From NCBI GenBank assembly GCA_905250885.1, contig CAJNOQ010000616.1:1-45091 (forward strand): a stretch of DNA of 45,091 bases, in the 5' to 3' direction. This DNA is from Didymodactylos carnosus (taxonomy: Eukaryota > Rotifera > Eurotatoria > Philodinida > Philodinidae). Positions 1 through 13,000 of the stretch are shown in pieces. Under the pieces are notes generated by a model. The model saw nothing but the letters and a program-made list of their open reading frames with translations, was not told the origin of the DNA and searched no databases. The position numbers and the translations under genes were made by a program. Positions within the stretch are counted from its first letter, which is position 1, and the number at the start of each line of letters is the position of its first letter.

Positions 1-56
1 ATAAACTATTTCTTATTATTTCAACTCAAGAAATTCATTGTAATATATATGACTAG
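1..56 (+). other. End of a hemicentin intron
   Basis: The window opens in non-coding sequence that ends with an AG acceptor at 55-56. The following exon opens directly in the hemicentin reading frame. No other signal is visible. Confidence 0.75.
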
Positions 57-1006
57 ATTGTATTTGTAATGACTGGTGATTGTGGAAATCAATCACATCA
101 AGGTTATCAAGTATTTCATAAAGTGGCTGCAACAAGTTCAGGACAAGTTTTTACATTAAAAAAACAACAAGTTAGCGAGGTAATTGATTCTATATTTTAA
201 TTATACAGTGTACATAACACACAATATCTGATTTGAATAGATATTAAATTTTGTTCAACATACAATTCAAGCACGAAAAGTAAATATACTAGCATTGGAT
301 AAACAATCACGAGATAAATTTATTTACACAATACCTGTGGATAGTCAACTTCTTGAATTTACTATTTCTGTCAGCGGATCTAATCCTCAAGTTGTGCTTA
401 CTGATCCTACTAGTAAGTTAGTCAAGTTGACCTTAAAAAAAAAAGAATAGTATATATTCATCTAATTATTTTAATAGACACTATAATAAATCAACGGACA
501 TGGTTAACACGTCTCTTACGATTAAAAGAAGTTTATATTTTGAATGTCAAACATCCATTGGTAAAATTGAGTCTAATAGTATTTTTATTTTGATATTGTC
601 AAATAAATCTCTTTTATAGGCTGGTGAATGGAAAATACAGGTGACCAGTTCATCGGCACATTCAATTCGCATTACCGGACTTAGTAGTCTAACATTTTCT
701 CATGGATTTTCAAGAGAACCCGTATCAGATCTATCGTTGACAACACGACAGCCATTAAAAGGTATCAAATCTGTTTTATTAACATAATAGTTATACATGT
801 TACTTCTTATTACTAAAGGTTTACAAACACATTTGACTGTTCAACCAACAAAATTAGAAAAGCCCGGATTTCTTGAACGTGCTGAATTTATTGATCTATT
901 TGGAAAAGTTATTACCAGTGTTCCATTATTGCCAATTGAACAAGAAACAAAAAACTTATACAATACAAGCAAACTTGTTCTATCGGACGGATTTTTTTAC
1001 GTTAGA
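57..1006 (+). CDS. HMCN: Hemicentin: C-terminal end of VWA domain and linker to Ig1
   Basis: Exons 57-179, 241-412, 478-560, 620-761 and 819-1006. The first exon reads [17 protein letters not shown] and then [13 protein letters not shown], the last strand and helix of a hemicentin VWA (integrin-I-like) domain. The MIDAS metal site would lie upstream of the window. The next exons carry the hemicentin-specific linker, including [19 protein letters not shown] and a [11 protein letters not shown] stretch that opens the following exon (1062). This part is thought to mediate ligand or partner binding at the N-terminus of the protein. Splice sites are canonical GT..AG and the reading frame stays open. 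Confidence 0.9.
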
Positions 1007-4000
1007 GTAAGCTTACATATATCGAACATGAAAAGTAGTCTATTTATTGTAATCTGTTTAGATCTATGGTTATGATAAAAAAGGTTACAAATTTCAGCGT
1101 ACAAGTCAGACGGCTATTGTCGCTTTCTCTCCAGATATACCCAAAGTACAGATGGAGAAACATGTTGAGTTTCTCTATAATCAATCCGGTCAATTACTAT
1201 GTAATGTTGAAAGTATTATCCCCTATTCTATTCAATGGTTCAGAAATGGAACTCAATTTTCGTCTGCAACAGAATACTTGTAAGAACAATATTCAATTAT
1301 TTGTAATTATTTTTTATTAAAAATATTTATTATTTTTATTAGACAATCATCTTCCATTTCGTTACCAATTGGTCATCCAACATCCGCTGACAAAGGTGTC
1401 TATGTTTGCAATGCTTCCAGTTCAGCTGGGAGCAACATTGCCGAAACAAGAGTGAACGTGCTTGGTAAACATATTGATTAAGAAGCAAGTGTTTCTTTAT
1501 TTTATTCTTCTTAATCTAATTGCACTTTTTGATACTGTTTAGATCCACCACCATTCGTATATTTGCCTAATAATCTTCCGGCAATATTAGGTTCAACTAT
1601 TTTTGTTGATTGTAATGTTTCAAGTATAACACCATACAATTCGACATGGATCATAGAAAATTCTTTAATTGATGAACAACGAGTAACAAAACACAATAAT
1701 GGTACACTAGAATTGAGGTAATATGGATGTATTATTCTATACTTTTTCTTAAAAACACATAGTATTTAAAATATGTAGGCAAATACAAAAATCAGACGAT
1801 GGAACATATGTATGTGAAGCAACAAATGAAGGTGGTAAAACACGAGCTGCAGTATCTCTCAACGTACAAGGTAATATTTGAAAAAAAAAATAATCAATTT
1901 TGAATCAAGTTATGGTCAATTTCTACTTTTAGAATCACCAAATATTTATGTTTATCCACATATTCAGACATACGCACAAAACTGGATAATTAATTTGACA
2001 TGTGCTGGTACAGGATATCCTCCACCTAAATTACAATGGAAACGAGATGGTTACCCTTTACAATTGTCATCACGTATTCAAGTAGTTGATGGACTATTAA
2101 CTATTTTAAGAGCAACACAACACGATGAAGGTTTATACAATTTGAAAGTATTATCATTTTTTTCTAAAACATACTACTTCTATTTAAGGCTATTATGAGT
2201 GTGTTGGAACGAATACTCTAGGCCAAGCGGTACAAACTGCTCAATTACTATATGCAGGTTAACTAAGGCGAAAAATAGACCAGTTTACTCAATTGAATAA
2301 TACTTTTTTTGTTGTTGTAGAAGTACCAACTATTTATGCCGAAAAAGCGTATCTTCTAGTGAAAGTAGGAGACAGAGCCACATTAAAGTGTATTGTGAAC
2401 GGTAGTCCTCCGCCAGAAGTTCGATGGTATAAAGGAGATAAAGAAGTATGTGAGAGAAAGTTTTCTGAAAAATCAAGAATACTTGAAATATGTGTGTTTT
2501 AGATCACATCAGGGAACCATTATCGTAGAGTAGCGGAAGGTAATTTGTTTATTTCGAATGTGGCTTCCAGTGATACGGATAATTACAATTGTGTGGCACA
2601 AAATGATGCAGGAAGTACTTTAGCAACAATTCGTCTAGAAGTTGGAGGTAATTATATAACTCAGCTATTTATCGGGCCATTATTGAGCCACTATGATTAC
2701 TTACTATTGAAGATATTCCAAAAATAAGTGCATCATCTACTCGAATAAATGCTGAATATAATCATAATGTAACAATGATGTGCAATGTTACTGGATATCC
2801 TGTACCAAAAATATCTTGGATATATGACAATAATTCAGTACAAAATACTCATAGAATTTATCAGACAGATAACACATTAATTATATTTAACGTACAGCCA
2901 AGAGATGCTGGTCAATATGTGTGTCGAGCAGATAATGTATTTGGTATAAATGAGACGTCATTTCAATTATCAATTACAGGAATACGTATGTGGAACACAA
3001 CTAGATTTAAATATTTCATCAAAATTAGTTATTGTTTTTTAGTACCACCACGTATCGCCGAAAATAGATCGATGTACGAAGTATTGTTGAACGACGAGAT
3101 TTATCTAACATGTCAAGTGCACGGTCATCCACAACCGACTATAACCTGGTTCCACAATGGTTATCAGTTGTTTCAATCTTCTAATCATCACGTAAACTAT
3201 TTTTACAAAAAAATCTTTTGCTTACAACTGTTGAAGTAATACGAATAATTTTTCTTAGATTACTGGTAGCGGAAGTTTACATATTCGACGAGTATCTTTG
3301 GCTAATGATGGTATTTATACGTGTATAGCTGAGAATTCAGCTGGAAATGCTACACATACAGTTCAAGTCGATGTATTGAGTAATAATAGTGACTATTTTG
3401 CCTTATCTAAGATAGTGATGATGATTATATTATAGCACCACCAACGTTAATTGATGATAGTAGAAAAGAGAATGCCACTGTAGAACTACAAATAACAACT
3501 GGAAGTACAGCACTACTTCCTTGCCCAGTACGGAAAAACGTAAAGCCCAAACCAGCTATTGACTGGTATAAAGATGGTGTTGAGTTGTTGTATGATGATC
3601 AACGATTGACACATAATATGTGAGTAATTGTATAAATTGATATCATAATCATGACGGTAATTTTGTGTTCTCAGAGATGGCAGTTTAGAAATTGAAGATG
3701 TTCAAAATGAGGATGCTGCTATTTATATGTGTAGAGTAACTAATTTGTTGGGTAACGCCACTCATATAATTCATTTGGTTTTACTCGGTATGACGGAAAT
3801 TAAAAATTTTCTTTGTTGTGTACCTGTTTACTGTTTGTTTTAGTCGATCCTATTATTTTGGATGCAGCAGATAGTTCATTGCAAGTAAATATGGGAGAAG
3901 AAGCACGACTGTTGTGTAATGCACGAGGTTATCCAACTCCAATTATTGAGTAAGATATTCAAAAAGAGTTGAAAAAATTGATCTAGTTTACAACTCAATT

Positions 4001-7000
4001 ATAGATGGTACCATAACAATAGACCAATCATTAATGGGAGAAAATATATCTTGAATAATGATGGAACATTATTAATTTCAAACGTTCAGGAACATGATGT
4101 CGGTATTTACACATGTTATGCCATTAATTCGGTCGGAAATGCTAGTCGAAATATAGAAATGATTGTCACAAGTAACATCATTAATAACTCTCTTTCTCTC
4201 TCTATTACTATGTAATATTTTGAATATAAACATTTAGTGCCACCAAGAATTAACCTTGCATCACAAACAAATTTACATAGTATTGTATCTCAGACATTGA
4301 CTATTCTTTGTGATCATGTTGGTATTCCTCGACCTCTTGTTACATGGTACAAAAATGGAAAAGTATATGTGAAAAATATAACGAAAACAGTTTTAACTAT
4401 TTGTAAATACAATTTTAGCCACTTTTCATTTCAAATGAACGAATTCAAACATTACCAAGTGGGGCTTTAGTTATACATTCGGTATTATCTACGGATAAAG
4501 GTTTTTATATGTGTTATTTAACGAATGCCTATGGCGAAGCAAGACAAGAATTTGAAGTTGATATATGGGGTATATTAAAAAAGATTGATATCCATTTTAT
4601 ACACACTGGCAACTTTGTCTCTCTTTCTAGAACCACCAGCACTTAGTGGAAATCCACCATTGGAGATAGAGGCGAATGCATATCAAACAGTACTTTTACC
4701 TTGTACAATAACCGGTCATCCAGTTCCCGTCATAAATTGGTTTAGAAATACAGCACCCATCTCATGTAGGATATATATTACAAAAAAAAAGAAAAAAACA
4801 GTTTGATAACGTAAGATCGATCTCTATCTTTGTAGATTATAGAAATATGAATACACATGTACATGCTGATGGAACTTTAGAAATAAAAAAAGTAGATCCA
4901 ACAGATAATGACCAATACACGTGCAAGGCTAGCAATGCTGCAGGAAATACAACGCATACGGTTATGCTTAATATCAATAGTCAGTTACAAAAGATCACTT
5001 CTCTGTCGCAGATACCACTTACAGAGGGACTCTATTTTTAGTTCCACCAGTTATTATGACTGATGAAAGTGGCACAGCAATCAAGACTACTGTTGGCCAA
5101 GACTTAATATTATCTTGTCCTACCAATGGTTTACCGCGTCCTGTACTAACATGGCATAAAGAAGATATACAAATTTGGCAAGATCACCGCACATTCTTCA
5201 ATGACGATCATACTCAATTAACCGTTCGTAATGTTCAAACGACTGATCATGGAACATTTCGATGTACAGCTACGAATAAAGCTGGTAAAAGTGAAAAAAT
5301 ATTCGTTGTTACAGTCAATAGTAAGTATATGTCATTAATATAGTAGAAACTATCATAGATAATTGTTTTTTTTAAGTGCCACCCTCAACGTCCGGTGATA
5401 GATTGCAAAAAAAATCTGTTATACTAAATCATTCATTATTCTTAAATTGTCCAGCAGTCGGCGTACCAACACCAGAAATTGTGTGGTACAAAGCTGGTGA
5501 ACAACTTTCACCTAGCGAAGCATTAGTTATAACAAACGAAGGAAAAACGTTGAAAATAACAAACATTGAAGTACGAAATCAAGTTTTACACACTCTTATA
5601 ATTCAATTTTTTGTTTTTCACAGTTAAAAGATGAAGGTCGATTTGTGTGTCAAGCAACAAATGCTGTGGGATCGACCGATATGGCATTTGATATTGAAGT
5701 GTTCAGTATGCTATTATTTACAGAATATATCATCGATGATATTTTATGTATTAAAAATATTTTAGCTCCACCCGAATTTGCTGAAAGTTCAGTCGAGAAA
5801 ACTTTTATTAATGGTGAACATATGCGATTGTCATGTACAGTACATGGCAAACCGATTCCGTCACATACCTGGTATTATAATGCAATTAAAATTGTACCCT
5901 ATAATAATATTAGGTAAGGAAGAATAAAATATAAACAAGATATGTAAAAAGAAATAGGGTATTATTGTTAGATTCATACACGATGGATTATATTTGGAAA
6001 TTGAAAATATTCAGCCAGTTGAATCAGGTCAATATATCTGTGTGGCAGAAAATATAGCGGGTCAGGCAAAACTTCATTATAATGTTAAAGTCATGGGTAT
6101 ACACAGAACAACAATCAGATGTATCCAATTATTATATTAAACATTGTTTTTCGTTTAAGTGCCCACAAAATTTAATGAAACTATGTCATCGGATACGAGA
6201 TTAGAAGCAATTCTTCATCAAGAAGTACTTATGTTATGTTCGGCATATGGTATTCCACCACCGAATATTACATGGATGAGAGACGGAAATCTGATCAATA
6301 GTTCTAATGATAGATTTCTTATCAGAGAAAATGGATACCAATTGGTTATACCAATGACACTAGTATATATATTTTTCGCTAAATTATCCTTGTAATTTAT
6401 TCAGTATCATTTTAGGAAAATGACACTGGAAGATACGAATGTACAGCAGTAAATGAAGTTGGTCAAGCATCAAAAATCTTTGAATTGGATATCCTAGGTA
6501 ATGATGCTATGCCAACTATTCGTTAGGATAATTTGTTAATACAGATTAATAATATCTCTTAAGTACCTCCAAAAATTCATTCCAATCAACTGATAACAAG
6601 GATACAAATAATACAAAATAGTACACTAACGTTAAAATGTCCTGCTTCGGGACATCCAACTCCATCGATAAATTGGTGAGTATTTTATTAGAAAAGAGAC
6701 AACTATTTAGATAATAGTTATCATATAACTTTAGGTATAAAGATGAAAGTAAAATATCCAATTATCAACATCGTGATAATAGTGAAACATTAATTATGTA
6801 TAATATTGATGAAAGAGATGGTGGACGATACACGTGTGTTGCTACTAATTCTGTTGGAAAACAACGACAACACTTTGAAGTTATAATATCGAGTGAGTGT
6901 GGATCAGTTAAAATCTTAATTAATAGTAAATAATTTGATGCATTTAAGTTCCACCAAAGATAATCACCGATCGTATTGATCAAACACCGTCAGTTATCAG

Positions 7001-10000
7001 AGGTTCAATGATAATATTGGATTGTACAGTGACTGGTAGACCACTCCCGAGTGTAACTTGGACACGTGGAGGCAATAACATTACATTAAGTAATAAATTC
7101 ACCATACAAAATCGACAATTGATTATCAGAGATGTTCAACTCGATGATTCTGGAAAATGGGAATGTAAAGCAACAAATCAAATTGGTCAGGATATTTTAA
7201 CCTACAATCTTCAAGTATTAGGTATATATTGAACATAATTTATTTTATAAAAAATTAAATAAATATATAAATATGTTTATCTAGTACCACCTGAAATATT
7301 CAATCAAGATGGTGAAGAACTTTTACAAATACCGGCTAATAATACTGTTCAATTAATATGTGAAACATTTGCTATTCCACCAGCACAAATAGAATGGAAA
7401 AAAAATGGTTATCCAATAATGATTAATGATAAAGCAACATTTGTTCATGGAACAAATCATATTTTAAATATAAAAATAGAAAATGAACATGATGGTGGAA
7501 CATATTCTTGTGTAGCACAAAATATAGCCGGTCGAAATGAAAAACAATTTTTAATCGATGTTTTTACACCACCATCAATTGAACAACAACAAATTGATAC
7601 AATAAATAAAGTATTAATTACAAAGTCACATACATTTATTTGTATTGCAAATGGTATACCTCGTCCACGAATCCAATGGTTTAAAAATGGAAAATTATTG
7701 AAAACAAAGGTATGTGTATGTAACTTATCTTTCTCTTCCTCATGTTTAACGTATCAATTTATTCACTCTTAACTTATACACAGTGAAAACAAGCTCTTGA
7801 CTTGTCACTAAAGGAACAAGCAGTAGCACTACATAGATGAAAAATAAAAAACAAGACTTGTATGCTAAGGAGAAATCCTCCACAACCTGTTTTTTTTTTC
7901 CATCAGTCTGTAGATGACACGTGAAAGTATATGTTTCAATAAATTTTTCAGTTCCCAGGCATGCAGTTTTTCATTAAAATTCTTCTTTCTTGAATTCTTT
8001 TCGTGTATTTTTACCCGATTTTATAATTAGAATAGAAACTTTAGTTTTATACTTTTATTTTTTTTATTTATAGAATAGAATAGAAACATTAGTTTTTGAT
8101 ATGAAGAGTTGATGAAATTGCTTATAGAAGTTCCATTCTTCGAATGATGTCTGAGCCAGAAATTTAACTTTCACCTTATCGATGCAAATTTTAAAGCTAA
8201 AAATATTTTTGAAAAAGTCTTATGGTTAGTTGCGATTGAAGGAAGCATTATGGAGAAAAATGCTGGCTACAATAGTTGTTCAGAATCGCATTTCGGAGTT
8301 CCTTACCAAAGCTTTATCCACTTTTCTTTTTTAAATTTTTTCATTAGATTTTTTTTTGTAGAATTTTTTAAGTTTAAAAATTTTGTATTTTACAATTTTA
8401 GAACATAACATTTTAAAAAAGCGCTTGTGCGGAACTCGCGCAAATGTAATCTGCGTTTTACTGTCGAAACTCTTCTTCTCTTTCTGATTTTTGTATACTC
8501 TAGTATGCTAACACAATGGAATTATCGATACCTGTTTCGAGATTTTGAATTTATATGCTAATTTATTTATTCGAGTATAGAATTGTAGAGAAAAGAAGTC
8601 TCTACAAAACGAAATGTTTCTTGTCTTTGTCACATATTCAGCCAAAGAAAAACGAGAAAAACGTTCGATACCAATTTTCTAACCAACACATCGTCTAATA
8701 TTTACATGTTGACTTTTAGAAAGCCATACAAATATTGCAAGATGGTCAGTTACTCGATATACATAATATTACACAGAATGACTCTGGAGCGTATACATGC
8801 ACTGCAAAGAATATAGCAGGCGAGGCGGTCAGAAATTTTGAATTAAAAGTGCTTGGTAAGTGCGAAAGTGTATGTTACAAGTAATAGTTTGACATATTCT
8901 ATTTTAGTACCACCTTCTATTGATAATGATGATACTGATGGTTTTAATGAGACTAATATTACTGTTAATAAAACATTAACAATTAATTGTTTTGCGACAG
9001 GCAAACCGGAACCAGAAGTAAATTATTTTCTCTTTGATATGGTTATTTCATTATTATTCTATTTAGATTATGTGGTTAAAAGATGGTCAACATTTGAATC
9101 GTTCGTCAGTTCAATATCATATTCGTCGTTACGGTCGTCAACTTGATGTATCCATATCAAAAGCTAGTGATGGAGGTGTTTATACTTGTTTAGCTAAAAA
9201 TGAAGCAGGTGTTGACGAACGAAATTTCAAAGTTGGCATTATGAGTAAATATAATTATTATGATCCTTACATGATTTTATTGACTTCAAAAATTTAGTTC
9301 CACCGACCATAGAGTCTGTTATAACTCAAACTCAGGTAGTAGTTGGTAATCATGTACTGCTTGATTGCAGAGCCAATGGTGTTCCTGAACCCGATGTCAA
9401 ATGGTTCTATCGCAAGTAAGATACTATTCAATATTCTCTTCAAAATATTGTAGAATATTTACCTATTATTTATAGAAAATCTGTAGTAGATAATAGTCAC
9501 TTTTTATTGACGGCAAATAATCGTCATTTACAAATTTTACAAACAAAATTGAATCATACTGGCGTCTATACATGTCAAGCAACAAATGAAGCAGGCAGTA
9601 CAATTCGTGAATTTTACGTCGATGTACTAAGTAAAAAATAGTTGAATTCTATGCTAGTTAATTTGAACTTGAACAATAAGAATTTGTTAAAGTGCTCGTC
9701 AACTTTATTACTCAATTTTAATTTTGTTCAAATTTAGTGCCACCATCAATCATCGATAGTGAATTTCAAAGTGAAGTGGTCGTGTTTAAAGATGAAACTA
9801 TTGTTCTCAATTGCACTGTTACAGCAATACCAACACCAAAAATAACATTTTTAAAAGATGGACAAACTATAATAGCAAATTCAAGGTAATAAAGGCATAA
9901 TCGATTAGACCATGTTCCGTAACTCATTAACTTTCTCATCTTATAGAGTAGTGAATGATGGATCTAGACTTATTATTCAAAATGCTGCTGTTACTGATCG

Positions 10001-13000
10001 TGGTCGTTACCGTTGTGTGGCAGAAAATATAGCTGGAACGTCTTATCTTGACTATGATTTACAAGTATTTGGTAGGACTACCAACTAGGACTTAATCAAA
10101 ATGTATATTCATTGTATATTTCTTATTTTAGTATCACCAGAGATTGTTCCAAAAATTCTTGAACTAAATCCGAATGTTATTATTGATCGGCAAATAATAC
10201 TTGATTGTCCAATATTTTCCATTCCGGAGTCTGACTATTATTGGTTTAAAGACAATAATATATCACTAATGGAACCACAAAGCGCCGACAGACAACATGT
10301 AAGGTTCGTTTCCTCTTATAAATGATTTTATGTCATTTGTGAAACAGTAACATTATAAAAAATGATGATAAGTCCAAAAATAACTTGTTATCATTAACTG
10401 GCATTCAAATTTTATTTGTATCTTACAAGAGAATATCCCGAAAGGTACCTCTATAGTTTTCGCAAATTATATGCTACTTAGCAGGGTAAGATGTGTTGAT
10501 CACAAATATAATACTTTTAGCTGTCAACGTTCACAAGCAAAAAAAGTTCTTTTTTGGTTCAAGCTTGAAACTAACACATTTAGCTAGCTCCATCCGGGTA
10601 AGAGCTAGAGTAGGGCTAGATAAATGTTTTAAAAATCTAGCTTCAAGCTAGATCCCAAAAAAATCTTTTTACTTGGGCTTGATGCAGCAGGATGATTGCT
10701 GTTTTTTCTTCAATTTTTGCGCTTGTTAAGCCAACCTAAAGGAATCCTTTTTGATGCCAATTATGGGCCCGATGATCATTTCTATTCATAGGCCTTCCTT
10801 AGCAAGACTCGTTCAACCAAAGCCCTAAAGATTCATCCTAAACTTGAAGCAAAAAATATTCTGCGGTTACCAGATTGCCAAGCACATCGAGTGAGCTATG
10901 AGTAAAAGTTTTCAGAACTAACGGACGAATCATAAGTGAGTCAATGTGCTTGACAATTCGATAGCGTCAGAACATTTTTAGTGCAAAGTTTACGGTGGAC
11001 CTTTAGAGATCTGGTTCAATGGACTACAGTGAGCACTTTTCTCTAGACAGGCGGACACCAAGTTTTTTATCATCGGAAATGATCGTTTTTGACGTAGAAT
11101 GATTCTCTATACTTGAAAATACGATTCTCATGAGAAAAAAATCTCATTCTGGTTTTGACGTTTTTAATAAAAAAATCCCTGCCTCTCTCTTTCGGTTGAA
11201 AGGTTTTGATTGAGAAAAAACATCTCAGAAAATGTTTGAGAACTACATCATTCGATGCAGTTCTGCGCGCTGATTCAGAATAGCACCTTATTAAATACGT
11301 TCCTGAGTTGAAAACCACTGATTGATCTTGAAAAATAGGAGTTTATACCAAGATCCAGGAATGAAACCACATTTACCATAGATGAAGTGTATATAGACGA
11401 ACATTTTGGTACGTATTGAAATGAATTGAAGTGTAAGAAAATTTAGAAAACTCACAACCGCTGGTTACACATCTACAGAAACTTAGCTTTGAAAATAACT
11501 TTGTTTCTCTGGAACTGTCCAGAATGACAAATCATTAACTGGTATGCTTCTGATGGAGTCAAGATTCATAATCGAAATCATTTTTACTTATAACCTGATT
11601 TGATAGAATGGAAAAGCTTTTTATCGTATAGCACTGTGCTTCTATGCTAGTTTCAGCTAACGAGGAAACGTTCTTAAGTGCCCCCTCACTTTTTCAACGA
11701 AACCTAGTGAGTTATAGATTATCGATGGTGCTGATTCCGAATATGAATATGTGAGATGCTCTTAGGGCTTCGAAGACCCGGTTTTCTGGAAAGCACCCAG
11801 AACTTTTCTTAATGAGCCATACTTGTAGCCCGCACATTTCTGACTAAAATGAGACCTCTCCCAACTCTACATGACCTTTCTTTGCAAAGTTATAGAATTT
11901 ACAAGAAAAGTCCTAAATATTCATTGTCAACTTAAAGCTACAGAAATAAGAAGAAATTAATTTAGGATATTTCTTGTAAATTCTATAACTTTGCAAAGAA
12001 AGGTCATGTAGAGTTGGGAGAGGTCGTATTTTAGTCAGAAATGTGCGGACTACAAGCATGACGCATTAAGAAAAGTTCTGGGTGTTCTTCAGAAAACCGG
12101 GTCTTCGAAGCCCTAAGAGCATCTCTCATCTCTCATATTCGTATTCAGAATCGGCATCATCGATAATCTATAACCCACTAGGTTTCGTTGAAAAAGCGAC
12201 GGGTACTTAAGAACGTTCCCTCGTTTTTCATGTTTCATAATAGTTGAAAAAAAGCTTCTTACGACAATTGTTCGTTCATTTCTCAAAATGTATTTTCTCC
12301 TGTTTCAATCCAGAAAAGGCACACTTTTGATTTTTGACCAAATATTCGTCCCGATGCTAAGTATGTGGGTTCTCCTAAGGAAGGCCTATGAACCGGGATG
12401 ATTATCAGATTCGTAATCCGCATCAAAAAGAATCCTAGAAATAACAAGTTTCGATCGAGTCGAGGAGAGTTAGTTGGTGAGAATCTCTCGTCAGCAACAA
12501 CCTAACGGTGAGAATTAAAATTATATTTGAGATCAACGGATCTGATCCTACTAAGTAACATATATTTCGTCAACATCCTAGAGACACCCTTCAGAATGTC
12601 CCTCGATAGCTTGCTATCGTTTCGTTTTTAATTTTAGAGTAACTCAAAATGGAAAAAAATTAGAAATTATGGGTGCACAACTATCCGATGATGGAATTTA
12701 CACCTGTAAAGCATCAAATATTGTTGGACAAACAAATTTAACGTATAAACTTGATGTATTTAGTAAGACAATAAAACGATAGTAATTACTGTGTTGTATA
12801 GTATGTTAATGTTTAAATCAAATTTAGCACCACCAACTGTGGATCGATCGAATATTGTTCAAAATTATCAGGTAACCATTAATAAAACAGCTCGAATTGA
12901 ATGTCCTATTTCGGGTGAACCAAATCCTCATGTTGCATGGCTCAAAAATGGCATTGAATTCGACAGAAATGGTAAGATATTTGCTGTATTTGATTTCTAA

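Noticed and set aside
11070-11318. 82-codon open frame in the Ig22 intron
   Set aside because: Lies in unequal spacer sequence of the foldback element; no coding signature.
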